Below are positions 1-8,915 of a stretch of 64,000 nt of DNA, piece after piece. How positions within the stretch are numbered: position 1 is the first letter of the stretch; the number at the start of each line of letters is the position of its first letter. Both the position numbers and the translations under genes were made by a program. The stretch lies in the NCBI GenBank assembly GCA_041665785.1, contig JBAYIE010000002.1, forward strand, positions 62,001 through 126,000, read 5' to 3'. The notes under the pieces were generated by a model. That model saw only the letters and a list, made by a program, of their open reading frames with translations, was not told the DNA's origin and did no database searches. Source of the stretch: JBAYIE01 sp041665785 (GTDB lineage: Bacteria > Bacteroidota > Bacteroidia > UKL13-3).

Positions 1-629
1 TACACTCCGTCAATCTGATTGAAAAAACAATGCGATCGGGCTGATATAGCTTCGTTGCGGTAAACACGCCCCGGCATAACGGCACGAATCGGGGGTTTTG
101 AATTTTCCATTAAGCGCACCTGAACACTGGTTCCATGTGTTCTTAATGAATGATCCTGAGTAATAAAAAATGTATCCTGCATATCCCTTGCCGGATGGTT
201 TTCAGGAAAATTTAATCCTGTAAAATTATGCCAGTCGTCTTCTATTTCTGGTCCTTCTGCAATTGTAAATCCAAGTTTTTTAAATACTTCCAGTACCCTT
301 TCCTGAAAAATAGAAACAGGGTGTCGTGAGCCAACCGAATAGGGTTCTCCGGGTAAACTTAAATCTCCTGTTTCAGCCGAATTAAGGTTGTTGAACAAAA
401 ATATAGCCTGAGCATCTGTAAATTTTAACTCAGTAAACTGTTTCAACAGATTCAATTCCTTTCCTGTTGCCTTTTTTTGATCGTTAGGAATTAGTTTGAA
501 CCGATCAAACATTTCATTTAAAATGCCTTTCCGTGAAAGAAAGCGCAAACGAAATTGCTCCAGATCTTCAGCTGATTGAATCGCATAGCCATTCACTTCC
601 TCGTGTATTTGCTTTATTTCTTCGATCAT
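1..629 (-). CDS. pheS: Phenylalanyl-tRNA synthetase alpha subunit (N-terminal part)
   Basis: Charges tRNA-Phe with phenylalanine in the cytoplasm as the alpha chain of the alpha2beta2 enzyme. The gene runs off the left edge, so only about 209 N-terminal codons are visible. The translation begins MIEEIKQIHEEVNGYA and has the coiled-coil arm region, then the start of the class II catalytic core with HPVSIFQERVLEVFKKLGF, EGPEIEDDWHNF, NFPENHPARDMQDTFF and RTHTS-like text reading LRTHGTSVQVRLM, followed by PGRVYRNEAISARSHCFFNQ. These are hallmark PheS segments. The ATG is at 629-627. An exact TAATTTTG -7-type box lies about 32 bases upstream. The identity is secure; only the C-terminus is missing. 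Confidence 0.97.
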   Translation of the reverse strand, partial: MIEEIKQIHEEVNGYAIQSAEDLEQFRLRFLSRKGILNEMFDRFKLIPNDQKKATGKELNLLKQFTELKFTDAQAIFLFNNLNSAETGDLSLPGEPYSVGSRHPVSIFQERVLEVFKKLGFTIAEGPEIEDDWHNFTGLNFPENHPARDMQDTFFITQDHSLRTHGTSVQVRLMENSKPPIRAVMPGRVYRNEAISARSHCFFNQIDGV

Positions 630-639
630 GTATTCCCTT

Positions 640-1000
640 TTTTCATCCCTCAACAATCACCAAAATTAATTCAATTTTTAAAATTACCCTGTCCACAGTA
701 TCAATAAAATAAGTATTTAAAAAGAATTGTTGTTGTTGTATAGCGTGTGAATTCGTGTACAACCCGGATATTTTTTATAGAGCATTTTGTCATCCATGGT
801 TTATTCACAATCCTATACACGTATTAGTGTATTGATAATGAATGTTTTTTGTGAATAATAAACAATAGGTCAATTCACTAATCACAATGAATTGAGTATA
901 ACTAATTTTAATTCAAATTGTGGATTAACCAGGCTCAAAGAAGTTATAAGTCGGGGTTTATACCCAATCTTTAGTTATGCACAATAGTTGTTCACACGAA
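640..1000. other. Candidate origin / DnaA-box cluster (AT-rich intergenic region)
   Basis: This 370-base gap between pheS and the next gene contains three exact matches to the DnaA box TTATNCACA: TTATTCACA at 801-809 (+), the same box on the minus strand at 850-858, and TTATGCACA at 975-983 (+). Two one-mismatch copies lie nearby: TAATCCACA on the minus strand at 919-927 and TTGTTCACA at 988-996. The region is rich in A+T and contains an inverted repeat, CAATTCA (871-877) and TGAATTG (888-894). mnmG, a gene often near oriC in bacteria, lies 2.5 kb away. No dnaA or other replication gene is in the window, so the origin assignment is inference. The alternative is a DnaA-regulated or DnaA-titrating locus. 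Confidence 0.5.
661..668 (-). promoter_or_regulatory. Putative -7 box for pheS
   Basis: The minus strand reads TAATTTTG, an exact match to the Bacteroidetes TAnnTTTG -7 element, 32 bases before the pheS ATG. No TTG was found at the expected 17-23 base upstream distance, so this is only half a promoter and is a weak call. Confidence 0.35.
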
Positions 1001-2614
1001 TCATGGAGTTTCAGGCGATATAAACGCAGATAAATCGACTTTTTGCTCAATATCCCAATTTGCTCTGAGCACAATATTCTCCGGAAAATAATATACCTGC
1101 TCAGGTTGAGATTCCTGTTTAAAATTCCCGTTATCCCATTGATTATTCTTGTTCCTGTCTACAATAAATTTGAGCTTATAAGTAGTTGGTTGGAGGTATT
1201 CCAACGTAATATCCATATAAGGATCTACCCTGAATTCTTTAAACACCTGTGTTTCCTGTTCATTGGTCATTTGCAGGATAATGGGTGTTTTAAATGGATT
1301 AATCAGGGTTAATTTTAACAAACCATAATCTTTTAGTGATTTTGAATTCCAGCTATGTTTTATACCCTTCTGGAATTGACCAAAGAGATCTTTACAGGCA
1401 CTGTCTAAAAGCTCAAATTGGTAGCGCGTATTTTCTTTTTGTGGAACAATAAACCAGAAACCTCTTCCATAAGGCGATAAATGAAATTCCGGTTGTTTCA
1501 TCAATATAGTGTCTTCTTTGATTTTAATCCTTGATGTATCTAAATGCACCACCGGAGTTGTAAAGCCAATTTTTATTGTATCATTCAATTCAATCGCCCT
1601 ATTGATTTCAGCCTGAAATAACGGAAGTTTTAATCCTTTTTTCTGACGCACAGGGATCTCTAATATTTCTTTCTTTATCCTTACTTTAAAAACAGGCAAC
1701 GTATCCGTTGTAATACGAAATACGGTTAGGGTGTCCACCCCCTGCTTTCCTGCACTAAACCAGGTGTAGTCGGATTTTATCGTCGACCGGGCCTGGTCCG
1801 GATCAGCTTTATAAATGGCAAACTGAAACTTACCTGTAAACCGGCAAAGCGTATCCATCAACTTACCTCTATCGTACAAATCCGGTATAAAAGTGAATAT
1901 GGAATAGTGTGCTGAGTCTGTTGAACCACTGTAACATAAACCGTTTACAAAACCAATCATTTCAGGATGGTTATAAAGCAGGTTTTTGTTTTCATCCTTA
2001 AACGCTACGACACGAAACGAATCCAGTGGAATATGTGGAATACGGAAATTTCCGTTTGCGTCTGAACGACCAAAATAAGCTGGTTTTTCTTTATAAATTA
2101 CCGAATCATTCAACCTGCTTTTAGGATACAATCCGATCATCATTTCTTTTTCTGGAAGGTTGTTAAATGCGTTTCGGCAAGTACCTTTTATGTTAAATGT
2201 ATCGATAATTGCACCGGTCGAAAAAACATAAGTCAGGTTTTGAATCAGGTTGTTTTCGTGCAGGTCGCCAACTGAATTGCCAAAATTGATAGTGTAGGTG
2301 GTATTGACCTTTAAAGGTTGCTTTTTAAAATCAAGCATCAATTTTTTACCCTGCAAAATATATTCGGGTTTAACATCCAGACTGGGAGAAATTACGACCT
2401 GTTCGCTTGTATTATTAATTTGAATATACTCATCAAATTGCAATACAATTTGTGGCGCATTGAAATGAGTTGTTTTATCTTTTGGATAAGCCTTAATTAA
2501 AGCAGGGGGAATTTCGTCTTTTTTGCCCCCGGTCGGAGCAACCACCTGTGCACAGGAAGTCAGCAATGCAACAACAACCCAGCCGATAGATACTATGCAA
2601 CTATGCGTTTTCAA
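1001..2614 (-). CDS. Lipoprotein with N-terminal bacterial Ig-like domain
   Basis: A 537-residue exported protein of unknown precise function. It starts with a lipoprotein signal ending in ALLTSC with the acylated cysteine at residue 21, so it is probably anchored in a membrane. Residues of about 30-130 (GGKKDEIPPALIKAYP, then QIVLQFDEYIQI and NTTYTINFG) look like the SbsA-type Ig-like domain common in Bacteroidetes lipoproteins. The rest is beta-rich, and near the end is KFIVDRNKNNQWDNGNF, a calcium-loop-like stretch. Its ATG directly follows the TGA of the upstream methyltransferase with no intervening base, so the two are probably co-transcribed. The family is recognised; the role is not known. 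Confidence 0.8.
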   Translation of the reverse strand: MKTHSCIVSIGWVVVALLTSCAQVVAPTGGKKDEIPPALIKAYPKDKTTHFNAPQIVLQFDEYIQINNTSEQVVISPSLDVKPEYILQGKKLMLDFKKQPLKVNTTYTINFGNSVGDLHENNLIQNLTYVFSTGAIIDTFNIKGTCRNAFNNLPEKEMMIGLYPKSRLNDSVIYKEKPAYFGRSDANGNFRIPHIPLDSFRVVAFKDENKNLLYNHPEMIGFVNGLCYSGSTDSAHYSIFTFIPDLYDRGKLMDTLCRFTGKFQFAIYKADPDQARSTIKSDYTWFSAGKQGVDTLTVFRITTDTLPVFKVRIKKEILEIPVRQKKGLKLPLFQAEINRAIELNDTIKIGFTTPVVHLDTSRIKIKEDTILMKQPEFHLSPYGRGFWFIVPQKENTRYQFELLDSACKDLFGQFQKGIKHSWNSKSLKDYGLLKLTLINPFKTPIILQMTNEQETQVFKEFRVDPYMDITLEYLQPTTYKLKFIVDRNKNNQWDNGNFKQESQPEQVYYFPENIVLRANWDIEQKVDLSAFISPETP

Positions 2615-3505
2615 TCAGGATGCTTTAACCACAAACAGCAAACTCGAAAAATTGGTATTACCAGCCGTTGCCAGTGTTGAACGCAAACCGGAAATAGCCC
2701 CACGCAAAAAAACAAATTTGTTGCCTTTGTGTGTTTCACTGCGCATGCTGATATAAGGTGCGTCGAACCAAAGCGGGAGTGTTTCCTGAATTTCAAAACC
2801 ATGATTCTGCATCAGTAAGGCAAAGCTTTTTCGGTTAAAATGGTACAAATGACGCGGCGCATCATAGCCGTCCCAATATTCCCTGTAATGTTGGGCATCC
2901 CAACTGTCGGAATTGGGCACAGCAATGAATAAGGTTCCACCCGGTTTCAGGAGACGCTTCAAATCCTGCATTCTTTCATTCAGGGAATGCACATGTTCCA
3001 GAACATGCCATTGTGTGATTACATCGAAGCTGGTCGGCTCAATGGATTTAAGAGCAGATTCAGGCATCACATCATATCCAAAGCGCTTTTTTACATAGGC
3101 AATGGCGTCCTCGCTAATATCTACTCCCACGGCATCAAAAACCGCTTCTTTTTTAACTCCCTCAAGAAAATAACCTAAACCGCAACCGAGATCCATCAAC
3201 TTACCGTCTTTGTGGTATTTGTGAATGAGCTTTAGTTTGCTCTTGATACTGAATCCGCGCACAAGATCGTACAGCTTGTAAATAAACGAGAAACCCGCTT
3301 TATTGCCTGCATGTGAAATGTATCGGTCGGACTGATAGTATTTGCCTATTTCAGCAGCATCCGGACGAGGATTAGTAAACAGAAAAGAGCAATTTTCGCA
3401 TCGCTGAAGAGAAAAGCTCTCTCCGGTAGCCACATAGTCGGTACAGTTAAACAGATGGCTGAACGCCGTGTGTGAACAAACAGGGCATGTTTGTAAGGTT
3501 TCCAT
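2615..3505 (-). CDS. Class I SAM-dependent methyltransferase with N-terminal zinc ribbon
   Basis: Probably transfers a methyl group from S-adenosylmethionine; the substrate cannot be told. Residues 7-39 carry two CxxC pairs (C7/C10 and C36/C39) that look like a zinc ribbon. Motif I of the Rossmann methyltransferase fold is DLGCGLG at 105-111, followed by the acidic strand-2 residue in AVGVDISEDA. Downstream, QWHVLEHVHSLNERM and LLKPGGTLFIAVPN are typical of the methyltransferase 11/23 group, often found acting on glycan or lipid precursors. It is 296 residues long. The lipoprotein gene starts immediately after its stop codon. It is transcribed away from mnmG's stop with a 47-base gap. Confidence 0.85.
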   Translation of the reverse strand: METLQTCPVCSHTAFSHLFNCTDYVATGESFSLQRCENCSFLFTNPRPDAAEIGKYYQSDRYISHAGNKAGFSFIYKLYDLVRGFSIKSKLKLIHKYHKDGKLMDLGCGLGYFLEGVKKEAVFDAVGVDISEDAIAYVKKRFGYDVMPESALKSIEPTSFDVITQWHVLEHVHSLNERMQDLKRLLKPGGTLFIAVPNSDSWDAQHYREYWDGYDAPRHLYHFNRKSFALLMQNHGFEIQETLPLWFDAPYISMRSETHKGNKFVFLRGAISGLRSTLATAGNTNFSSLLFVVKAS

Positions 3506-3552
3506 ATGGGAGCAAATAAAAGAAATTAAACGGTAGGGAACGCCGAAAAGTG

Positions 3553-5418
3553 TTAACGACCCAGATGAATCATCAGCACAGAAATATCGGCCGGGGAAAT
3601 ACCGCTGATGCGTGATGCCTGACCAAGTGTACGGGGTCGCTGGCGACTTAGTTTCTCACGCGCTTCCAGCGAAAGGGAGTACACGGCTTTATAATCGAAA
3701 CTGTCACGGATCACGATATCTTCGAGGCGATTCATCTTTTCTACGACCAGTTTTTCTTTCTCCAGATAGCCTTCATATTTCATCAGCACTTCCGCCTGCA
3801 GGATGGTTTCTTCGTCATGTTTTGCAAGTACTTCAGCTACCGAAGGCAAAGCCTTGCGCAGATGGGAAATGCTTAATTGAGGACGCGACAGGATTTGCTC
3901 GAGTTTGTAATTCTGGGGAATTTCGGATGTTCCCAATTCGTTTAACAAAGGATTAATGGCTTCGGGTATAACGGAGGTCGACTTAAAATAACGGATAATT
4001 TCAGCGGCTCCCGACTCCTTCTTTTTTACGTTTTCTACCCTTTCGTCAGACGCCAGGCCCAGGGCATTTCCCATACGGGTCAAACGAATATCCGCATTAT
4101 CCTGACGCAACATCAACCGGTATTCGGCACGCGAGGTAAACATCCGGTAAGGCTCGTCTGTTCCTTTATTGATCAAATCATCAATCAGCACTCCGATATA
4201 GGCTTCTGAACGCTTCAACACAAAAGGTTCTTTTCCTGCAATTTTTAAATGGGCATTGATACCTGCCATCAAGCCCTGACAGGCTGCTTCTTCATAACCG
4301 GTAGTACCATTAATCTGACCGGCGAAATAGAGATTTTGAATCCGGTGTGTTTCTAATGTTGGTGCTAATTGGGTAGGAGGGAAATAATCGTATTCGATGG
4401 CATAACCCGGACGAAACATTTTGGCGTTCTCAAAACCCGGAATTAGTTGCAACGCCTTATACTGAATATGGTCGGGCAAGGAGGTTGAAAAGCCGTTCAC
4501 ATATATTTCTACGGTATTCCAGCCTTCCGGCTCTACAAAAATCTGATGACGGTCGCGCTCGGCAAAGCGGTTGATTTTGTCTTCTATAGAAGGGCAATAG
4601 CGCGGCCCTAACCCCTGAATTCTTCCGGCATACATTGGTGATTCGTCAAATCCTGTTTTGAGAATATTGTGAACCTCCGAATTGGTATAAGTAATCCAGC
4701 AACATCGTTGGTTTTTGACCGGCTCTGTTGCGTTCAGGTATGAAAACTTACCTGGAGCTGCATCTCCATCCTGAACCTCCATTTTGGTATAATCTAGCGA
4801 TCTTCCATCTACCCGCGGAGGAGTTCCGGTTTTCATTCGGCCACTTTCGAAACCCAGCGATAGGAGTTGTTCGGTTATTCCTGTAGCAGCCTTTTCCCCT
4901 ATGCGTCCACCCCCGAATTGTTTGGTTCCGATATGAATCAATCCATTCAGAAAGGTACCATTCGTAAGCACTACAGCTTTTGATCGGATCTCTTGTCCCA
5001 TACCCGTAATTACACCGCATACGCGCCCATCTTCAACGATCAGGGAACGCACCATATCCTGCCAGAAATCGAGCAGAGGCAAAGACTCAAGATATTCCCT
5101 CCAGTATTGCGAAAAGAGCATGCGATCGTTTTGTGAGCGCGGACTCCACATGGCCGGACCCTTCGACATGTTGAGCATGCGAAATTGAATGGTGGATTTA
5201 TCGCTAACAATACCGCTATATCCCCCTAATGCATCTATTTCTCTGACAATCTGACCTTTAGCCACCCCGCCCATAGCGGGATTACAACTCATTTGGGCAA
5301 TTTTATTCATGTCCATGGTAATGAGCAAGACCGACGAACCCATATTGGCAGCAGAAGCAGCTGCTTCACACCCGGCATGTCCGGCACCCACAACTAGTAT
5401 GTCGTATTCTTTAAACAT
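3553..5418 (-). CDS. mnmG: tRNA uridine-5-carboxymethylaminomethyl modification enzyme MnmG
   Basis: With MnmE, the FAD enzyme MnmG installs the (carboxymethyl)aminomethyl group on wobble uridine 34 of several tRNAs. Its 621 residues match the usual length. The FAD dinucleotide fold is at the start (VVGAGHAGCEAA, GAGHAG at 11-16). Family signatures SCNPAMGGVAKG and NLYFAGQINGTTGYEEAACQG are present, as is the helical C-terminal MnmE-binding domain. The same wobble uridine is the one modified with selenium by the mnmH product encoded at 53.5 kb. ybeY lies upstream on the same strand, 36 bases away. Confidence 0.97.
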   Translation of the reverse strand: MFKEYDILVVGAGHAGCEAAASAANMGSSVLLITMDMNKIAQMSCNPAMGGVAKGQIVREIDALGGYSGIVSDKSTIQFRMLNMSKGPAMWSPRSQNDRMLFSQYWREYLESLPLLDFWQDMVRSLIVEDGRVCGVITGMGQEIRSKAVVLTNGTFLNGLIHIGTKQFGGGRIGEKAATGITEQLLSLGFESGRMKTGTPPRVDGRSLDYTKMEVQDGDAAPGKFSYLNATEPVKNQRCCWITYTNSEVHNILKTGFDESPMYAGRIQGLGPRYCPSIEDKINRFAERDRHQIFVEPEGWNTVEIYVNGFSTSLPDHIQYKALQLIPGFENAKMFRPGYAIEYDYFPPTQLAPTLETHRIQNLYFAGQINGTTGYEEAACQGLMAGINAHLKIAGKEPFVLKRSEAYIGVLIDDLINKGTDEPYRMFTSRAEYRLMLRQDNADIRLTRMGNALGLASDERVENVKKKESGAAEIIRYFKSTSVIPEAINPLLNELGTSEIPQNYKLEQILSRPQLSISHLRKALPSVAEVLAKHDEETILQAEVLMKYEGYLEKEKLVVEKMNRLEDIVIRDSFDYKAVYSLSLEAREKLSRQRPRTLGQASRISGISPADISVLMIHLGR

Positions 5419-5454
5419 TTGATAATCAGGTAGATAAGCCCTTGTGCCTTAATA

Positions 5455-5922
5455 TCACAAGGGCAGCAAAGCTAGGTAATAATTCTCTTTCTTCCGCATG
5501 GTCTTTGCGTCCTTAACCGACTTATCGCCATAACCACAAAGGTGAAGTACTCCATGAATGATTACGCGGTAAAGTTCCACGTGAAACATTTCGTTTAGTA
5601 GGTGGGAGTTGTCTTTCACCCGATCCAGACTAATGTAAATATCACCTGAAATCATTTTGCCTTCGGTAAGGTCAAAAGTGATGATATCGGTAAAATAATC
5701 GTGATTGAGGTATTGTTTGTTTAAACCCAAAAGGTATTTGTCGGAAGTAAAATTGTAACTGATAAATCCGGTTTCAAAACCCTCTTTTAGAATGCACGCA
5801 TGAATCCATTCCCGCAACACAGTTTTGTGCTGCAAGGTGGAAGTTTTGCTGTCGATAAAGTTAAATTGGATGAGTTTAGTTAAGGAGAGTGACCGTTCCT
5901 TTTTTAGTTTGGGAGATGCCAT
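5455..5922 (-). CDS. ybeY: Endoribonuclease YbeY (rRNA maturation)
   Basis: Single-strand metalloendoribonuclease needed for 16S rRNA 3'-end maturation and ribosome quality control. In this 155-residue protein the metal motif reads HGVLHLCGYGDK, with H123 and H127 as ligands; the third ligand, usually histidine in GYDH, is aspartate D133. As far as I recall, this change is typical of Bacteroidetes homologues. The ATG at 5922 makes the gene overlap the end of the upstream T9SS cargo gene by 47 bases in a different frame. No in-frame ATG lies nearer the conserved core (LIQFNFID at residue 17), so this start is the best available, although family members usually begin close to that core. Confidence 0.9.
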   Translation of the reverse strand: MASPKLKKERSLSLTKLIQFNFIDSKTSTLQHKTVLREWIHACILKEGFETGFISYNFTSDKYLLGLNKQYLNHDYFTDIITFDLTEGKMISGDIYISLDRVKDNSHLLNEMFHVELYRVIIHGVLHLCGYGDKSVKDAKTMRKKENYYLALLPL

Positions 5923-7666
5923 TGGTGCTTACAATTTTGAGCTGGTAAAAATACACACCCTGCCCTGAAAATTCACCATTATTTCTATTGCCATCCCATC
6001 CCTGAGATATTCCGGTTTTGCTATAAATCAGCGTTCCCCATCTATCGTAGACTTCTATAGAAGAATTATCATAATCAATAAAGCTACCTTCTGGTCGAAA
6101 GACTTTGTTTACACCAGTAGGGCTGAACGCATTTGGAATGAAAACCAGAAGTTCGCCAAAAACACAGGAAACAAAGGATTTGGATGTGGCCTTGATTCCA
6201 TGAGGAGAGCCGGAGTTTTGTATGGCCTCTACATAATAACAAGTGCCCCTGTTTCCTACTATTTCTGGTAATTCAAGATCATCGTAAAGGGTATCAGCAC
6301 CCAGCAAGGTGTTGATCAATTCAAAGACCAATGTTGGGTTATCGGTGTTGGTACCCCGGTAAATTTTATACATTTCTACGCCGTTGTCCCACCCTGTATA
6401 TGCATTCCAAACCAGGGAATTGTATGCACCATTTCCGGTAGCTTTCAGAACAATATTGGGCGATAGATTGCTTTCATGGGTTACTTGTCCGCAAAGGTTT
6501 ACGCCTTTTATTTTAAACAAATGGAGCATTGTTGGATCCGGAACAGTATAGTAGGAATACATCGGATTGGCCACAATGGGTTGAGCCGGTTGATTGGAGA
6601 AAGTGGGAAACAAGGCCTGTGTTGTAACCGCAGGTACTATGGCCGAATACTCTTCTCCGCTTTGCATGAGAGTGGTTAATTCAAGCTCAGGCACATCGGG
6701 ATCTATGGCTGAAACATTGGCCAGATAGGTATTTGCCGGATCTATCCGGAGTCGTGTTGAAGCTGATACAACATTAGAAGCGGAGCCTATATTTTCTTTG
6801 CTACCGTGAAACGCGCGTACAAAAATGGAGTAGGAGCTACCCGATTGAAGATCCATTTGATAGGTGTTGAATATCCCATTAACGGAGTCGATTGTGGCAT
6901 AACCCCCCAGATCCCTGTTCACTATAATATGGTATGAACGCACTGATGGCCAGCCAACATAATGACTCCAGGTAAGAAGTAATTTATTTATGCAAGTATC
7001 TATAGTCGGTGGACTTAAATGTATGGTAATGTGCGGATTAGATCCGAAAACCTGTGTAATTCCGCAGCTATCCGTAGCTGTTATATCGTATTTTACGGCC
7101 TTATTGGCTGGATTAGTATAGGTATCAAGGTATGTTGTATCACGGAGTTCATCAGGACCAATTGGTACATTATTACCAAGACTATCTCTGTATAGTAGGT
7201 AGCGATAGAAGTCGCTGCTTTTATTGGAAGTCCAGCCTAATACGATTTTCTGACTATTCAGATCCACACTTACAGAGTCTAGAAATACCGGATTGGGAGG
7301 AGTTCGGTCCTCACTCATGCTGTCTGAATATTGTGTTGATGGTGGACTACAGCTATCCTGATAAACTATAAAATAGTTCCAGCTTTTCGGATTACCAGCA
7401 GGATTTGCCCCTATATGGGTATATTGACTAGCCGATTTTGAACTTATAGAATCAAGTAATTGATAAGGGTTTCCTGCGCCATCCCGGCCCCAGATATAAT
7501 AGTTCTGAAATTTGGAACAAGTGTCATCAGAAGGGTTAAAGTATAATATATTATCCAGATTGCTTACGCATATTCTCCTGATTTTAGGAGGTCCACCCTC
7601 TGTTATTAGCGTACCCCAAAGGTACACCACAAGGGCAATGAGAATATTATTTCTTACCCGTAACAA
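5876..7666 (-). CDS. T9SS-exported protein with gliding-type (type B) C-terminal sorting domain
   Basis: A 596-residue secreted protein. An N-terminal hydrophobic stretch (ILIALVVYLWGTLIT) serves as signal peptide. The central region has repeated fibronectin III-like strands (for example KAVKYDITATDSCG, NSLVWNAYTGWDNG, MYKIYRGTN). From about residue 506 the C-terminal domain has FIPNAFSPTGVNKVFRPEG, IEVYDRWGTLIY, GWDGNRNNGE and GQGVYFYQLKI, the signature of the gliding motility-associated C-terminal domain that targets cargo to the type IX secretion system. The cargo function is unknown; adhesion or surface display is plausible. The 5' end overlaps the M16 peptidase gene by 20 bases and the 3' end overlaps ybeY by 47. 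Confidence 0.88.
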   Translation of the reverse strand: MLRVRNNILIALVVYLWGTLITEGGPPKIRRICVSNLDNILYFNPSDDTCSKFQNYYIWGRDGAGNPYQLLDSISSKSASQYTHIGANPAGNPKSWNYFIVYQDSCSPPSTQYSDSMSEDRTPPNPVFLDSVSVDLNSQKIVLGWTSNKSSDFYRYLLYRDSLGNNVPIGPDELRDTTYLDTYTNPANKAVKYDITATDSCGITQVFGSNPHITIHLSPPTIDTCINKLLLTWSHYVGWPSVRSYHIIVNRDLGGYATIDSVNGIFNTYQMDLQSGSSYSIFVRAFHGSKENIGSASNVVSASTRLRIDPANTYLANVSAIDPDVPELELTTLMQSGEEYSAIVPAVTTQALFPTFSNQPAQPIVANPMYSYYTVPDPTMLHLFKIKGVNLCGQVTHESNLSPNIVLKATGNGAYNSLVWNAYTGWDNGVEMYKIYRGTNTDNPTLVFELINTLLGADTLYDDLELPEIVGNRGTCYYVEAIQNSGSPHGIKATSKSFVSCVFGELLVFIPNAFSPTGVNKVFRPEGSFIDYDNSSIEVYDRWGTLIYSKTGISQGWDGNRNNGEFSGQGVYFYQLKIVSTNGISQTKKGTVTLLN

Positions 7667-8915
7667 CTGTAATAAGGTCTTTTCTGTCCAAATAGGTTTG
7701 AGCCAACTGCTGTATGTCTAACGCTGAAACACGGTTTATTATTTCCAGAAACTCTTCATAGTAGTTTGATTCGAAGCCAAAGTCGATGATAATTTTAGCC
7801 CGATCGGCGATAGAAAACGGACCATCGAGGCTGCGCAAAAAACTGCCTAAATAGTAGTTTTTGGCTGTGTTCAGTTCATCTGCTTCTACCGGAGTTTCTA
7901 TGAGTTTTTGGATCTCAGCAAATATGGCTTCAATGCCATTAGCTGCTAATTCATTATTCATATCGGTTTCGATATAGAATGCTCCGGCTTCTAAATTGGA
8001 TTCTACTGCTGAATGTATGCCGTATGTTAGCCCTTGTTCTTCGCGAATGCTCGACATCAAACGGGATCCAAAATATCCTCCCAGAATGAGACTCATTACC
8101 TGTAGTTTTCTATAATCTGAATGCTTTCTACCCGGGATTAATTTACCAATTCGAATTGTTGATTGTACAGCATTTTCGTTCTGAATATGCCGATATCGCT
8201 CCGTTGATTGTTGACTTAAAATCGGGTTTAATTTGGAAATCGAGTGCTTGAATCCGGAGCAGAATTGATCCAATTGTTGTTGAACCTTATCATTAACAAA
8301 ACCTGAAACCAATAAGTATTTTATCCCTGTTTTGTACTGACTTTCATAAAAAGCCATCACTGTTTCACGTGAAATATTTTCTATATCTTGCTGATATACA
8401 GTCTGTCCGTATATAGATTGCTTCCCATAAACCAATTCATTAAACGCTCTGCGGGTAAGGTAACCGTTGCGACTTTCGCTGATTTTCTGACGTTGAATGC
8501 TGTTCTTTTTAAAGATATCTAGTTCATTATCAGGCACAACAGCGTTTAACAGCACTTCCTGAATCATATTCAGGCACGGTTCAAGAAACTTGGGAAGACA
8601 GTACAACACAAAGGATGAGTCGTCGTCGCCAGCCCGTTTTTGCAAATAGGAACCATAATAGTCCAGCTTTTCGGCAATCTGACTTGCCGTGAAACGGGTA
8701 GTTCCTTCGGGAATCATGCTTGCAGTTGATTGTGCCTGAAAGGGCTGATCCTGGAAACGTGCACCACCGTTGAAAACCAACTCGAGCTTTAATACGGCAC
8801 AATGCTCATCGTGAACCAGGTAAACCGGCACCCCACCTGAAGCTATAAATTGATGATGTGCCGGATAATCTATTTTTCCAATAGGATAAGATGGAGGGGC
8901 TATGCTGCGGTTCAT
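7647..8915 (-). CDS. M16 family peptidase, non-catalytic partner subunit
   Basis: Insulinase/processing-peptidase-like protein of about 422 residues. It has the M16 fold (VPVYLVHDEHCAVLKLELV at the start and GSRLMSSIREEQGLTYGIHS in the C-terminal half) but lacks the HxxEH zinc motif. The second-half RxxxGLTY element is typical of the inactive subunit that completes the active site of a catalytic partner. The start chosen is the ATG at 8915-8913, which overlaps the TGA of the catalytic subunit as ATGA; an in-frame ATG at 8942 is also possible. Together with the upstream gene it should form a periplasmic or cytoplasmic heterodimer; no clear signal peptide is visible. Confidence 0.88.
   Translation of the reverse strand: MNRSIAPPSYPIGKIDYPAHHQFIASGGVPVYLVHDEHCAVLKLELVFNGGARFQDQPFQAQSTASMIPEGTTRFTASQIAEKLDYYGSYLQKRAGDDDSSFVLYCLPKFLEPCLNMIQEVLLNAVVPDNELDIFKKNSIQRQKISESRNGYLTRRAFNELVYGKQSIYGQTVYQQDIENISRETVMAFYESQYKTGIKYLLVSGFVNDKVQQQLDQFCSGFKHSISKLNPILSQQSTERYRHIQNENAVQSTIRIGKLIPGRKHSDYRKLQVMSLILGGYFGSRLMSSIREEQGLTYGIHSAVESNLEAGAFYIETDMNNELAANGIEAIFAEIQKLIETPVEADELNTAKNYYLGSFLRSLDGPFSIADRAKIIIDFGFESNYYEEFLEIINRVSALDIQQLAQTYLDRKDLITVVTGKK

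Noticed and set aside
1043..1312. 89-codon plus-strand open frame
   Set aside because: Antisense to the Ig-like lipoprotein gene, with no promoter and no recognisable domain.
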